A stretch of 64,000 nucleotides of DNA from Burkholderiales bacterium 8X. GTDB taxonomy: Bacteria; Pseudomonadota; Gammaproteobacteria; Burkholderiales; Burkholderiaceae_C. Position 1 is the first letter of the stretch. The number at the start of each line of letters is the position of its first letter. Location: NCBI GenBank assembly GCA_902506565.1, contig LR732703.1, positions 3,186,916 through 3,250,915 of the forward strand. The letters are read 5' to 3'. Under the pieces are notes generated by a model. The model was not told the origin of the DNA, made no database searches, and saw nothing but the letters and a program-made list of their open reading frames with translations. Shown here piece by piece: positions 50,588-59,627 of the stretch. The translations under genes and the position numbers were made by a program.

Positions 50588-52126
50588 TCATCCGATGACC
50601 TGCGTCGCCGTCGGATCGAGCCGGGGCGGCGTCTCGAAGGTATGGAAGGGTGCCGGCGAGGGCACTTCCCACTCGAGCCCCTGGGCGCCTTCCCAAGGCT
50701 TGGCCGGCGCCGGTGCGCCCTTCTCGCGCAAGGCAGGCAGCACCACGAACAGCGCGAAGTAGGCCTGGGCAAGGCCGAAGCAGAAGGCGCCGATGCTCGC
50801 GACCAGGTTGAAGTCGGCGAACTATCGGATAGTCCGCGTAGCGCCGCGGCATGCCCGCGAGCCCGAGGAAGTGCAGCGGGAAGAAGGCCACATTGAAGCT
50901 CACGAGCGACACCCAGAAATGGATCTGCCCGCGCCGCTCGCTGTACATCACGCCGGTCCACTTCGGCACCCAGTAGTAGTAGCCCGCGAACATCGCGAAC
51001 AGAGAACCTGCCACCAGCACGTAGTGGAAATGCGCGACCACGTAGTGGGTGTCGTGGAACTGGATGTCGATCGGCGCCACCGACAGGATGAGGCCCGTGA
51101 AGCCGCCCATGCTGAAGACGAAGATGAAGCCGACGGCCCACAGCATCGGCGTCTCCATCGAGATCGAGCCCTGCCACATGGTCGCCACCCAGTTGAACAC
51201 CTTGACCGCGGTCGGCACCGCGACCAGCATGGTGGCGTACATGAAGAAGAGCTGGCCGGTCACCGGCATGCCGGTGGTGAACATGTGGTGCGCCCAGACG
51301 ATGAACGACACGATCGCGATCGCGCCGAGCGCATACACCATCGAGGCATAGCCGAAGAGCGGCTTGCGCGAGAACGCCGGCACCACCTGGCTGACGATGC
51401 CGAAGGCCGGCAGGATCATGATGTACACCTCCGGATGCCCGAAGAACCAGAAGATGTGCTGGAACAGGACCGGGTCGCCGCCGCCCGATGGCACGAAGAA
51501 GGTGGTGCCGAAGTGCCGGTCGGTCAGGAGCATGGTCACCGCGCCGGCCAGCACCGGCATCACGGCGATCAGCAGGTAGGCGGTGATCAGCCACGACCAG
51601 CAGAACATCGGCATCTTCATGAGCGTCATCCCGGGCGCGCGCATGTTGAGGATGGTCACGATGATGTTGATCGCGCCCATGATCGAGCTGGCACCCATGA
51701 TGTGGATGGCGAAGATGCCGAAATCCATCGCCTAGCCCATCTGCAGGCTGAGCGGCGGGTAGAGCGTCCAGCCGGCGCCGATCGCACCATCCAGTTCGCG
51801 AAGCCGACAAAGGCCGGCATGATCGCGCCGAACACCATGATCAATCCGTGCATGGTGACGAACTGGTTGTAGAGCTCCGGATTGAAAAGCTGCAGCCCCG
51901 GCTGGAAAAGCTCGGCCCGGATCGCCAGCGCCAGGACGCCGCCGACCATCAGCATGGTCAGGCTGAAGAGCAGGTACAGGGTGCCGATGTCCTTGTGGTT
52001 GGTGGCCAGCATCCAGCGCCGCCAGCCGACGGGGGTGTCGTGATGCTCCTCGTGCGGATGATGCTCAAGTCCGGCAGGATGCGGTCCGGGCGGTGCGACG
52101 AGGATGTCGCTTGAAGAAGTGGTCAT
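50588..52126 (-). pseudogene. ctaD: Cytochrome c oxidase subunit I pseudogene
   Basis: A subunit I gene with at least three lesions. The N-terminus (start MTTSSSDILVAPPGPHPAGL, 52126) reads WRRWMLATNHKDIGTLYLLF to MPAFVGFANWMV, then lacks the helix-III region (about 45-50 residues against the family) around 51783, and resumes in another frame as GAGWTLYPPLSLQMG followed by a TAG (51732-51734) before [21 protein letters not shown] second frame loss near 50825 separates YADYPI from [20 protein letters not shown] and the C-terminus. Binuclear-centre His ([24 protein letters not shown]) remain readable, so decay is recent. No subunit II, III or assembly genes are next to it. Confidence 0.9.
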
Positions 52127-52180
52127 GGTGCTTCGGTTGTCGTGGATGCCGGCGACCAAGTGGCAAGCGAGGTGCCTTGT

Positions 52181-52699
52181 TCAGGTGCCTTGGTCGGGCA
52201 ACTCGGCAGCGTCCGCGTTCGGGTGCGGTGCGAAGCCGCGCCCCTGTGCCTGCGTCAGGGCTGCCGTCAATTCCTTGGCGAAGCGGCGTCGTTGCAGGTC
52301 GTTCGCGTGGCGGCCGAGCGGCAGGCGAACTCGGCCGCTGCAAAGCGTCAGATGCTCCCGCGAATCGCGCTCCAGTCGGACCCAGGCCGGATGGAGTTCG
52401 TAGGTCCGGACTTTGGCTCCGTCGAAGGTTTCGATCTGCAGCCGAGCGCCTTCGAGCTTCACGCGTTCGCCATCTGCCGCATGACGCGCATAGACCAGGG
52501 CTGCACCACAGAGCAGCAGCATCTCGGCCGCGCACCAGGTCATGACGCCCGGGTAGCCCAGCGCCCAGAACAATCCGCCGACGATGCCGCTGAATGCGAG
52601 CAGTGCGCCGATGTGGCATGCGAAGGCTGCCGGCCGAAGTGTGCAGTTGCGCGTCAACTTCCAGCGCTGTGTGTCGATGATGGTGGACCTGTCGCTCAT
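52181..52699 (-). CDS. DUF2244 membrane protein
   Basis: A 172-residue protein with two hydrophobic segments (AFACHIGALLAFSGIVGGLF and MTWCAAEMLLLCGAALVYA) then a cytoplasmic RLQIETFDGAKVRTYELHPA and HLTLCSGRVRLPLGRHAND. The family is common beside cytochrome c oxidase genes, fitting the neighbour ctaD pseudogene 55 bp downstream on the same strand. Its function is unassigned. It appears intact even though its partner is broken. Confidence 0.85.
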   Translation of the reverse strand: MSDRSTIIDTQRWKLTRNCTLRPAAFACHIGALLAFSGIVGGLFWALGYPGVMTWCAAEMLLLCGAALVYARHAADGERVKLEGARLQIETFDGAKVRTYELHPAWVRLERDSREHLTLCSGRVRLPLGRHANDLQRRRFAKELTAALTQAQGRGFAPHPNADAAELPDQGT

Positions 52700-52824
52700 C
52701 CGAGTTCTCCGCCCGATGGTTCAGGTTTGCACATCGCAGCTGGCAAGCCGGATGCCCGGATCCGTCGGCGTGTTGCAATGCGGGCCCTGCCACCACCCGA
52801 GCTCGAGCCGAACCTCCCGCGCGC

Positions 52825-53670
52825 ATGACGACGACCATCTTCCTGACCGTGCTGCTGGCCGCCGCGATCCACGCCGCCTGGAACGCAGTCGTGAAGAGCG
52901 GCAGCGACAAGCTCGCGACGACTGCCTTGGTGGCGGGTGCGGCCGGCTTGATGTCGGCCTTCGCCTTGCCGTTCCTTCCGCTGCCCGCGCCTGCCAGCTG
53001 GCCCTACATGGCGGCTTCGGTCTTCCTGCAGGTGTCGTACTACGTGCTGGTCGCCAAGGCCTACCAGCAGGCGGACATGAGCCAGGCCTATCCGCTGATG
53101 CGAGGAACGGCGGCGTTGCTGGTCGCCTTGTTCGGAGCGGTTGCGTTGCGCGAACGGGTGCCCACTTTGGCGATGGCCGGCATCTTCATGATCGGCGGAG
53201 GCATCGCCGGAATGGCTTTCATCGGCCGGAAAGCAGGCGGGCGGCGCGGCATGTTCCTCGCACTCGCGAATTCGGTGGTGATCGCGACCTATACCGTGGT
53301 CGACGGCATCGGCGTGCGGCATTCCGGCTCCGCCGCGAGCTACACCGCATGGTTGTTCGCGTTGAGTGCCTTGCCGCTGATCGGGGGACTGGCCGCCGTG
53401 CGAGGTGCGGCGCTTTGGCGCTACGCGCAGGCGCACTTCGGCAGCGGCTTGTGCGGCGGGGCGGGCACGCTGGCCTCGTACGGACTCGCCTTGTGGGCAA
53501 TGACGCTCGCCCCGGTCGCCATGGTCGCGGCCTTGCGCGAAACCTCGATCCTCTTCGGCATCGCGATCGCGGCATGGGTGTTGAAGGAGCGGGTCGATCG
53601 AGCGCGGGTCGCGCTGGCTGCCGCGGTCGCGCTGGGTGCCGTGCTGCTGCGGCTTTCGTCCTCCGCCTGA
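52825..53670 (+). CDS. EamA/DMT-family transporter
   Basis: A 281-residue drug/metabolite-type exporter with about ten membrane segments in two EamA repeats (LLAAAIHAAWNAVVKSGSD and AMSLAPVAMVAALRETSILF-like AMTLAPVAMVAALRETSILF). Conserved features are SQAYPLMRGTAALLVALFGA and FGIAIAAWVLKERVDRARV. ATG at 52825. It faces the acetolactate synthase operon end to end, with 27 bp between. Cargo unknown; amino acids and their derivatives are common for this family. Confidence 0.88.
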   Translation: MTTTIFLTVLLAAAIHAAWNAVVKSGSDKLATTALVAGAAGLMSAFALPFLPLPAPASWPYMAASVFLQVSYYVLVAKAYQQADMSQAYPLMRGTAALLVALFGAVALRERVPTLAMAGIFMIGGGIAGMAFIGRKAGGRRGMFLALANSVVIATYTVVDGIGVRHSGSAASYTAWLFALSALPLIGGLAAVRGAALWRYAQAHFGSGLCGGAGTLASYGLALWAMTLAPVAMVAALRETSILFGIAIAAWVLKERVDRARVALAAAVALGAVLLRLSSSA

Positions 53671-53697
53671 TCGTCGCTCGCTGTACCGGCAAGCCGA

Positions 53698-55521
53698 TCA
53701 ATCCTCTCCTTCGTACCACCGGTCCTTCGAAAGCATCACCCGGTGATGACCATGGCCGGAAGGCATCATCGGAAAGCAGTTCTCCTCGGCGACCACCTGC
53801 ACATCGAGAAAGAACGGCCGGTCGTAGGCAAGGCATTCCGCCAACGCGGCATCGAGCTCCGCCGGCCGGACGACCCGGCGCGCACCCCAGCCGAAGGCCT
53901 TGGCCAGGGCGACAAAATCGGGAAGCGCCTCGTTCCAGCTGTGGCTCAGGCGGTTGCCATGGTTGAGCTCCTGCCATTGGCGCACCATGCCCATGTAGCC
54001 GTTGTTCGACAGGACGAGCTTGACCGGCGTGCGGTGCTGGATGGCAGTCGACAGCTCCTGGATGTTCATCAGCACGGATGCGTCGCCGCTGACGCAGACC
54101 ACGCAGCGTCCGGGATGTGCGACCTGCGCACCGATCGCGGCGGGCAAGCCGTAGCCCATGGTGCCGGCGCCGCCGGAGGTCAGCCATCGACCAGGCTGCT
54201 CGAAGCGCAGGTACTGGGCGGCCCACATCTGGTGCTGGCCGACGTCGGTCGAGACGATCGCGTCGCGGCCTTCGATCTGCGCCTGCAGGCTGGCGAGCAA
54301 CTGCTGGGGCAGGATGGCGTGGTCGTTCGGCGTGAAGTGCAGGCAACGCTCGTTCCGCCACCGGTCGATGTGCCGCCACCACGAATCGAGTCGCGACGGA
54401 TCCAGACCTCGAAGCTCGGGCATGGCGAGCAGCGCATCGAGCACCGCGCCGCAGTCGCCCACCATCGGCACGTCGACCTTCACCACCTTGTTGATGCTGG
54501 CCGGATCGATGTCGATGTGGATCTTGCGGGCATGCGGGCAGAACTCGTCGAGCTTGCCGGTCACCCGGTCATCGAAGCGCGCGCCGACGCAGACCACTAG
54601 GTCGGCCTCGTGCATCGCCAGGTTGGCCTCGAGCGTTCCGTGCATGCCGAGCATGCCGACGAAGCGCTCGTCCGAAGCCGGAAATGCGCCGAGGCCCATC
54701 AGCGTCAGGGTGCAGGGCGCATGGAGCCGCCGCACCAGCTCGGCGAAGCGTTCGCAAGCAGCCGGCCCGGAGTTGACCAGGCCGCCCCCGCCATAGAGCA
54801 CCGGCCGACGCGCGGTCGACATCAGGTCCGCGGCGCGTTGCAGGCTGCCGCGCGGCGGCAGACCCGGAGCAGCTTCTCGCCGGGCACGGCGTTCGTCGCT
54901 TCGGTTCCGCCTCGCTGGCGAGTTGCTGCACGAAACACGGTCGACCAGGGCGAGCTGCACGTCCTTCGGGACATCGAGCAGCACCGGCCCCGGGCGCCCG
55001 GAGCTCGCGATGTCGAGTGCCTGCCGGACCAGCGATGGGATCTCGTCGGCGCTGCGTGCCTGCTGGTTCCACTTGGTCACCGGTCGCGACATGCCGAGCG
55101 CATCGCTCTCCTGGAACGCGTTGGTGCCGATGACGGCGGTTGCGACCTGTCCGCTGATGCACAACACGGGAATCGAGTCGCTCGAAGCATCGAGCAGGCC
55201 GGTGATGGTGTTGCCGATGCCGGGGCCGGATGTGACCAGCACCACGCCGACCTTGCCGGTGGTGCGCGCGTAGCCCTCGGCCGCGTGAACGGCTGCCTGC
55301 TCGTGCCGCACCAGGATGTGCCGCAGGCGCGGTTCGCCATGGAGGGCGTCGTAGAGCGGGAGCGCCGCGCCGCCGGGGTACCCGAACAAGGTGTCGACGC
55401 CGCATTCGGCCAAGGTGTCGAGCAAAGCTTCGGCGCCGTTGCGCACGCGGGCGCGAGCGCCGGCTGGGTCGCAGGAATCTTCGATGAGGGTGTCGTGATG
55501 GAGGGTAGCAAATGGAAGCAT
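53698..55521 (-). CDS. ilvB: Acetolactate synthase, large catalytic subunit (biosynthetic-type)
   Basis: A 607-residue ThDP- and FAD-dependent enzyme joining two pyruvates, or pyruvate plus 2-oxobutyrate, at the entry of Val/Leu/Ile synthesis. Catalytic Glu is in RHEQAAVHAAEGYARTTGKV, FAD-region GMLGMHGTLEANLAMHEAD and VCVGARFDDRVTGKLDEF, and the ThDP motif starts VSGDASVLMNIQELSTAIQH ending LSNNGYMGMV. ATG at 55521 with GGAAG upstream is preferred over a GTG at 55524. No small regulatory subunit gene follows, so it is a stand-alone paralogue, divergent from an Lrp-type regulator across a palindrome. Confidence 0.92.
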   Translation of the reverse strand: MLPFATLHHDTLIEDSCDPAGARARVRNGAEALLDTLAECGVDTLFGYPGGAALPLYDALHGEPRLRHILVRHEQAAVHAAEGYARTTGKVGVVLVTSGPGIGNTITGLLDASSDSIPVLCISGQVATAVIGTNAFQESDALGMSRPVTKWNQQARSADEIPSLVRQALDIASSGRPGPVLLDVPKDVQLALVDRVSCSNSPARRNRSDERRARREAAPGLPPRGSLQRAADLMSTARRPVLYGGGGLVNSGPAACERFAELVRRLHAPCTLTLMGLGAFPASDERFVGMLGMHGTLEANLAMHEADLVVCVGARFDDRVTGKLDEFCPHARKIHIDIDPASINKVVKVDVPMVGDCGAVLDALLAMPELRGLDPSRLDSWWRHIDRWRNERCLHFTPNDHAILPQQLLASLQAQIEGRDAIVSTDVGQHQMWAAQYLRFEQPGRWLTSGGAGTMGYGLPAAIGAQVAHPGRCVVCVSGDASVLMNIQELSTAIQHRTPVKLVLSNNGYMGMVRQWQELNHGNRLSHSWNEALPDFVALAKAFGWGARRVVRPAELDAALAECLAYDRPFFLDVQVVAEENCFPMMPSGHGHHRVMLSKDRWYEGED

Positions 55522-55526
55522 CACCC

Positions 55527-55552
55527 AATTCTTCCGGAACTGCGGCAGAATT
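55527..55552. promoter_or_regulatory. Inverted repeat between ilvB and the Lrp-type gene
   Basis: AATTCT (55527-55532) and AGAATT (55547-55552) are perfect 6-bp arms 14 bp apart, covering the region just upstream of the ilvB start. AT-ended dyads of this size suit Lrp/AsnC proteins, and one is encoded on the other side. Binding here would overlap the ilvB ribosome-binding region or promoter. Confidence 0.4.
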
Positions 55553-55585
55553 TGCTTCGTTCTTTAGGTCCAAGGACGCTTCATC

Positions 55586-56080
55586 TTGAAAACCATTCGA
55601 AAGAAAAGCAGCGAGGGCGAAGATTCTTTCGACCGACTCGATCTGTCGATCCTTCGCCTGCTGCTGGAAGACTCGCGACGAACGCTGCAGGAAATCAGCG
55701 GCCAGGTCGGCCTCTCGGCCACCACCTGTTGGAGCCGCATCAAGCGACTCGAGGCGCAAGGCGTCATCAAGCGCTACACCATCGACATCGACCCGGGAAG
55801 CCTCGGCTACCGCGATTCGGTGATCGTCCAGGTCACGCTCGAAAGCCACAGCGACGAAACGCTCTACGAATTCGGCCGGGTGCTGGCGACCATTCCGGAG
55901 ATCCAGGAGGCCTACCTGGTGTCCGGCGACTACGACTACTACATCCGCATCGCGGTGCGCGACACGCGAGACTACGAGCGGCTGCTGCGCGAGAAGCTCT
56001 ACAAGATCCCGGGCATACGGCACAGCCAGTCGCACTTCGTGCTGAGGGTGTTGAAGGAGGCCAGCGTTCCGCTGGGATGA
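55586..56080 (+). CDS. Lrp/AsnC-family transcriptional regulator
   Basis: A 164-residue regulator: helix-turn-helix LDLSILRLLLEDSRRTLQEI / SGQVGLSATTCWSRIKRLEA, then the RAM (ACT-like) domain YEFGRVLATIPEIQEAYLVS GDYDY-type signature (split here as shown, GDYDYYIRIAVRDTRDYERL). There is no ATG at a suitable place; a TTG at 55586 with AAGGACG about 10 bases upstream is used. It is divergent from ilvB and probably senses an amino acid to tune branched-chain synthesis. Confidence 0.88.
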   Translation: MKTIRKKSSEGEDSFDRLDLSILRLLLEDSRRTLQEISGQVGLSATTCWSRIKRLEAQGVIKRYTIDIDPGSLGYRDSVIVQVTLESHSDETLYEFGRVLATIPEIQEAYLVSGDYDYYIRIAVRDTRDYERLLREKLYKIPGIRHSQSHFVLRVLKEASVPLG

Positions 56081-56084
56081 CGAC

Positions 56085-56783
56085 ATGCGACGACACCTCC
56101 ACCGGGAACACCATCGCACCGATCGCACCGGATGGCTCCGCGCGGCCGTGCTCGGCGCGAACGACGGCATCGTCTCGACCGCCAGCCTGGTACTGGGCGT
56201 GGCTGCATCCGGCGCCGACCATGGCAGCGTGGTGACCGCCGGGCTTGCAGGTCTGGTTGCGGGCGCGATGTCGATGGCGGCCGGCGAGTACGTCTCGGTG
56301 CATTCGCAGGCGGACACCGAGAAGGCGGATCTGGCGCGCGAAGCCGAGGAGCTGCTTTCCGACCCGACCGGCGAGCTTCGGGAGCTCACGGCCATCTACG
56401 TCAAGCGCGGCCTGAAGCCGGCCCTGGCGCGGCAAGTGGCGGCCGAATTGATGAGCCATGACGCACTCGGCGCCCATGCGCGCGACGAACTGGGCATTGC
56501 GACCCATCGCCAAGCCGCTCCGCTGCAGGCGGCGGCGACTTCGGCAGCCAGCTTTGCAGTGGGCGCGCTGCTGCCGCTCGTCGTGGCGATGCTGACGCGT
56601 GGCAACATTTTGCTGATCGTGACCGCGGCGATGTCGATCGTCTTCCTCGCCATCCTGGGAGGTCTTGCTGCGCAGGCGGGCGGTGCGGGGCGGCGCCGGG
56701 GAGCATGGCGGGTCGCATCGTGGGGTGCGATCGCGATGCTGGCGACGGCAGGCGTCGGACGGCTTTTCGGAACGGTCGTCTAG
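56085..56783 (+). CDS. VIT1/CCC1-family membrane transporter (Fe2+/Mn2+)
   Basis: A 232-residue membrane protein: WLRAAVLGANDGIVSTASLV (first helix with the conserved ND), VAGAMSMAAGEYVSVHSQAD (second), then a cytosolic helical part (ADLAREAEELLSDPTGELRE, HDALGAHARDELGI) and three C-terminal segments (AASFAVGALLPLVVAMLTR etc.). The family moves iron or manganese out of the cytosol. ATG at 56085 lies 4 bp after the Lrp stop, suggesting co-transcription. The metal cannot be told from the sequence. Confidence 0.9.
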   Translation: MRRHLHREHHRTDRTGWLRAAVLGANDGIVSTASLVLGVAASGADHGSVVTAGLAGLVAGAMSMAAGEYVSVHSQADTEKADLAREAEELLSDPTGELRELTAIYVKRGLKPALARQVAAELMSHDALGAHARDELGIATHRQAAPLQAAATSAASFAVGALLPLVVAMLTRGNILLIVTAAMSIVFLAILGGLAAQAGGAGRRRGAWRVASWGAIAMLATAGVGRLFGTVV

Positions 56784-56800
56784 CCTTCGGGGGCTCAAAT

Positions 56801-56832
56801 AAAAAAGGCGCTTCGATCGAACGAAGCGCCTT
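56801..56832 (-). terminator. Rho-independent terminator of the rhlE gene
   Basis: Read on the minus strand, the stem AAGGCGCTTCG / CGAAGCGCCTT (11 bp perfect arms) is followed by a T-run (seven A on the plus strand just before the stem). It lies 46 bp past the rhlE stop codon and in front of the converging VIT1-type gene end. Confidence 0.85.
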
Positions 56833-56877
56833 GGTTGCATCAGCCGAGCAGCGCATGCCGCGCTGCCGGATGGGCGA

Positions 56878-58722
56878 TCAGCGTGCCGGCTTGAAGCCGC
56901 GCTTTTGCCCGTCGCGCGGCACGAAGGCCTTGCCGGCGCCTGCAGGATGGTGGGCACCACCAGCCGATGCGCGAGGAGCGCCATCGCCCCAACCCGGCTT
57001 GCGGCCGTAGCCACCGCCCTCTTCGCGCGCACCACCGAACGACGGCTTGCCACGAACCGGCGCGCCACGGCCTGCGAACGGTGCGCCCGGCGGGCGAGCA
57101 CCACGATCGTTGAAGCCGCTGGCACCGGCGTAACCGCTACCGCCGCCGCCGAAGCCGCCGCCACCGCCATGGTTTCCGCCGCGCGAAGCACCACCGCCGA
57201 ACTTGCGGTCACGCGAATGGTTGTCGCGGCTTTCGCGGCCGCGGTATTCGCCCTGCGGCGGACGCGACTGCGGGAAGCGCTGCTGCGGCTCGAGGCCGGG
57301 AAGGGTCTCGGCCTTGAACTGCTGGCGGCTGTAAGCCTCGATGTCGAAGATCTTTCGACGGTCGCGGAACTCGGCAAAGGTCACGGCAAGTCCGTCCCGC
57401 CCGGCACGGCCGGTCCGGCCGATGCGGTGGGTGTAATCCTCGGCCTTCATCGGCAAGCCGAAGTTGAAGACGTGCGTGATCGTGGGTACGTCGATGCCGC
57501 GGGCAGCCACGTCGGTCGCGACCAGGATCTGGACCTGGCCCTGGCGCAGCGCCATCAGTCGACGGTTGCGGAGGCCCTGGCTGAGCGCACCGTGCAGGGC
57601 CACGGCGCTGAAGCCGTCCTGCTGCAGATCGTTGGCAAGGCCGTCGCATTCGACCTGGGTGCTCGCGAACACGATCGCCTGGTTGATGGTGGTGTCGCGA
57701 AGCCAGTGGTCGAGCATCTTGCGCTTGTGCTGCACGTTGTCGGCCCAGAACAGCACCTGCTTGATGTTGGCGTGCTTTTCTTGCGGGCTGTCGATGGTGA
57801 CGCGCTGCGGCTCGCGCATGACGCGCTGGGCCAGCTGCTGGATGCGCGGCGCGAAGGTGGCGCTGAACATCATGGTCTGCTGGCGCTCGATGGTGAGCTG
57901 GTTGACTTCGGCCAGGTCGTCGGAGAAGCCGAGGTCGAGCATGCGGTCGGCCTCGTCGACCACCAGGAACTTGACCTGGTCCAGCTTGATCTGCATCGAG
58001 CGCTGGAGGTCGAGCAGGCGGCCCGGCGTGGCGACGACCAGGTCGGCGTTCTGGAGCCTTGCGATCTGCAACTGGTAAGGCATGCCGCCCACCACGTTGG
58101 CGATGCGAAGACCGCGGCAATGGCGGACCAGCTCGATGGCGTCGTGCGCGACCTGCTGGGCGAGTTCGCGGGTCGGGCACAGGATCAGGGCGCCGGGCGT
58201 GGCGGCCTTGAAATTGCGCGAGTTGGTCGGATCCTTGCGCTTGTTCTTCTTGGGTGCCGGCTCGCCGCGCGCAGCGGCTTCGGCAGCCAGGCGCTGGAAC
58301 TCGGCCTTGGCTTGCGCCTCGGCCGCCGCCTGCCGCTGGAGCAGCGTGTGCAGCACGGGCAGCAGGAAGGCCGCGGTCTTGCCGCTGCCGGTCTGGCTGG
58401 ACACCATCAGGTCGGTGAAACGGGTACGGCCTTCGGCATCGCCGCCGGCGACCATGGCGCGCGGGATGACGTTTTCCTGGACGGTGGTCGGCTGGGTGAA
58501 GCCAAGGTCGACGACCGCGGCAATCAGTTCGGGCGCGAGGCCGAGCTTAATGAAGCCGTTGGGCGCCTTCGGGGCCTCGGCGGCATCCGAAGCGGTGTCG
58601 GATTCAAGGATTTCGGGCACGTCGGTTTGCGCATCGACGGCGGTGAAGGTTTCGCGCTCGTCGGCGAAGTCGGAAGTTTGCACAGGCGCGAAGTCGCCCT
58701 GTGCTTCGAAAGCATCGGTCAT
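56878..58722 (-). CDS. rhlE: DEAD-box RNA helicase
   Basis: A 614-residue ATP-dependent RNA helicase used in ribosome assembly and RNA turnover. Q-motif FIKLGLAPELIAAVVDLGFT then QPTTVQENVIP, Walker A SSQTGSGKTAAFLLPVLHT, Ia PTRELAQQ, DEAD box VVDEADRMLDLGF, SAT in MMFSATFAPRIQQ, and VI HRIGRTGRAGRDGLAV. A 36-residue Lys/Ala-rich insert (KAEFQRLAAEAAARGEPAPK) follows motif I. The tail is Gly/Arg-rich (SRGGNHGGGGGFGGGGSGYA) as in cold-adapted and CsdA-like members. ATG at 58722. Confidence 0.92.
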   Translation of the reverse strand: MTDAFEAQGDFAPVQTSDFADERETFTAVDAQTDVPEILESDTASDAAEAPKAPNGFIKLGLAPELIAAVVDLGFTQPTTVQENVIPRAMVAGGDAEGRTRFTDLMVSSQTGSGKTAAFLLPVLHTLLQRQAAAEAQAKAEFQRLAAEAAARGEPAPKKNKRKDPTNSRNFKAATPGALILCPTRELAQQVAHDAIELVRHCRGLRIANVVGGMPYQLQIARLQNADLVVATPGRLLDLQRSMQIKLDQVKFLVVDEADRMLDLGFSDDLAEVNQLTIERQQTMMFSATFAPRIQQLAQRVMREPQRVTIDSPQEKHANIKQVLFWADNVQHKRKMLDHWLRDTTINQAIVFASTQVECDGLANDLQQDGFSAVALHGALSQGLRNRRLMALRQGQVQILVATDVAARGIDVPTITHVFNFGLPMKAEDYTHRIGRTGRAGRDGLAVTFAEFRDRRKIFDIEAYSRQQFKAETLPGLEPQQRFPQSRPPQGEYRGRESRDNHSRDRKFGGGASRGGNHGGGGGFGGGGSGYAGASGFNDRGARPPGAPFAGRGAPVRGKPSFGGAREEGGGYGRKPGWGDGAPRASAGGAHHPAGAGKAFVPRDGQKRGFKPAR

Positions 58723-58949
58723 GTCGTGAACTCATACGCGAGCGACGCCGTGGGCGGCGCTCCGTCGGGTGGTGAAAACATCAACCATCCAACGACTTCA
58801 ACAGGACTTTCGTCGCTGCTGCGGCCCGTTCGTCGGGCGCGGTGTGCAAGATAGGGAGATGCGAGAACCGCTGAAAGAGCATCGACCTTTCGGTCTGGTT
58901 GATCCCTCGCAGCGAAGCCGTCGATTATCGCATGGATTGGGGTTCCTAC

Positions 58950-59555
58950 CTAGTCTTCCAATCGCAAAAAGGTCTTTCGGTAGTGATCCAGTTCATCGAT
59001 GGATTCATACACGTCGGCCAGTGCGGTGTGTGCCTGCTGCTTCTTGAAACTCGCATACGCAGAAGGCTTCCAGCGCTTGGCAAGTTCCTTCAAGGTGCTC
59101 ACGTCGAGATTGCGGTAGTGGAAGTAGGCCTCCAGCCGGGGCATGAACTTGACCAGGAACCGCCGATCCTGCCCGATGGTGTTGCCGCACATCGGCGACC
59201 CCGTCCTCGGCACGTAGCGCGAGATGAAATCCAGCAATTGCTGCTCGGCTGTGGGCTCGTCGAGCGTCGACGCCCTCACCTTGTCGATCAAGCCGCTGCG
59301 GCCATGGGTTCCCTTGTTCCAGTTGTCCATGGCATCCAGCACGGCGTCGCTCTGGTGAATGACCAGGACGGGGCCTTCGATCCGAGGGCTCAGATCGGGG
59401 CCGGTGACCACCACGGCAATTTCAAGCAGCCGCTCTTTCTCGGGATCGAGCCCGCTCATCTCGCAGTCGAGCCAGACGAGGTTCTGGTCGCTTTTCTTGA
59501 GCGAAGGAACGGAGGCGTCGGCGGAAGAGTCGGGGGTTGCTGAGGGTTCGGACAT
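58950..59555 (-). CDS. orn: Oligoribonuclease
   Basis: A 201-residue 3'-5' exonuclease that destroys 2-5 nt RNA, finishing mRNA decay and c-di-GMP (pGpG) breakdown. DEDDh residues are visible in [40 protein letters not shown] and [23 protein letters not shown] at 59555 with AAGGAC upstream is chosen over a TTG at 59573. A 26-residue N-terminal extension ([20 protein letters not shown]) precedes the core. It is divergent from the M48 peptidase gene. Confidence 0.93.
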   Translation of the reverse strand: MSEPSATPDSSADASVPSLKKSDQNLVWLDCEMSGLDPEKERLLEIAVVVTGPDLSPRIEGPVLVIHQSDAVLDAMDNWNKGTHGRSGLIDKVRASTLDEPTAEQQLLDFISRYVPRTGSPMCGNTIGQDRRFLVKFMPRLEAYFHYRNLDVSTLKELAKRWKPSAYASFKKQQAHTALADVYESIDELDHYRKTFLRLED

Positions 59556-59627
59556 CGCCGAATTGTCCTTCAACGAGCGATGCCTCCCCGGCTGCGAGCC
59601 CAGGTGGGAGGACTAAACTCGCTCGCC

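Noticed and set aside
54569-56395. 608-residue minus-strand frame spanning the ilvB/Lrp boundary
   Set aside because: It runs antisense through the Lrp gene and out of frame through ilvB; both of those have complete motif sets.
55833-57377. 514-residue minus-strand frame across the VIT1-type gene and rhlE 3' end
   Set aside because: Shadow frame; it crosses the terminator and both converging real genes.
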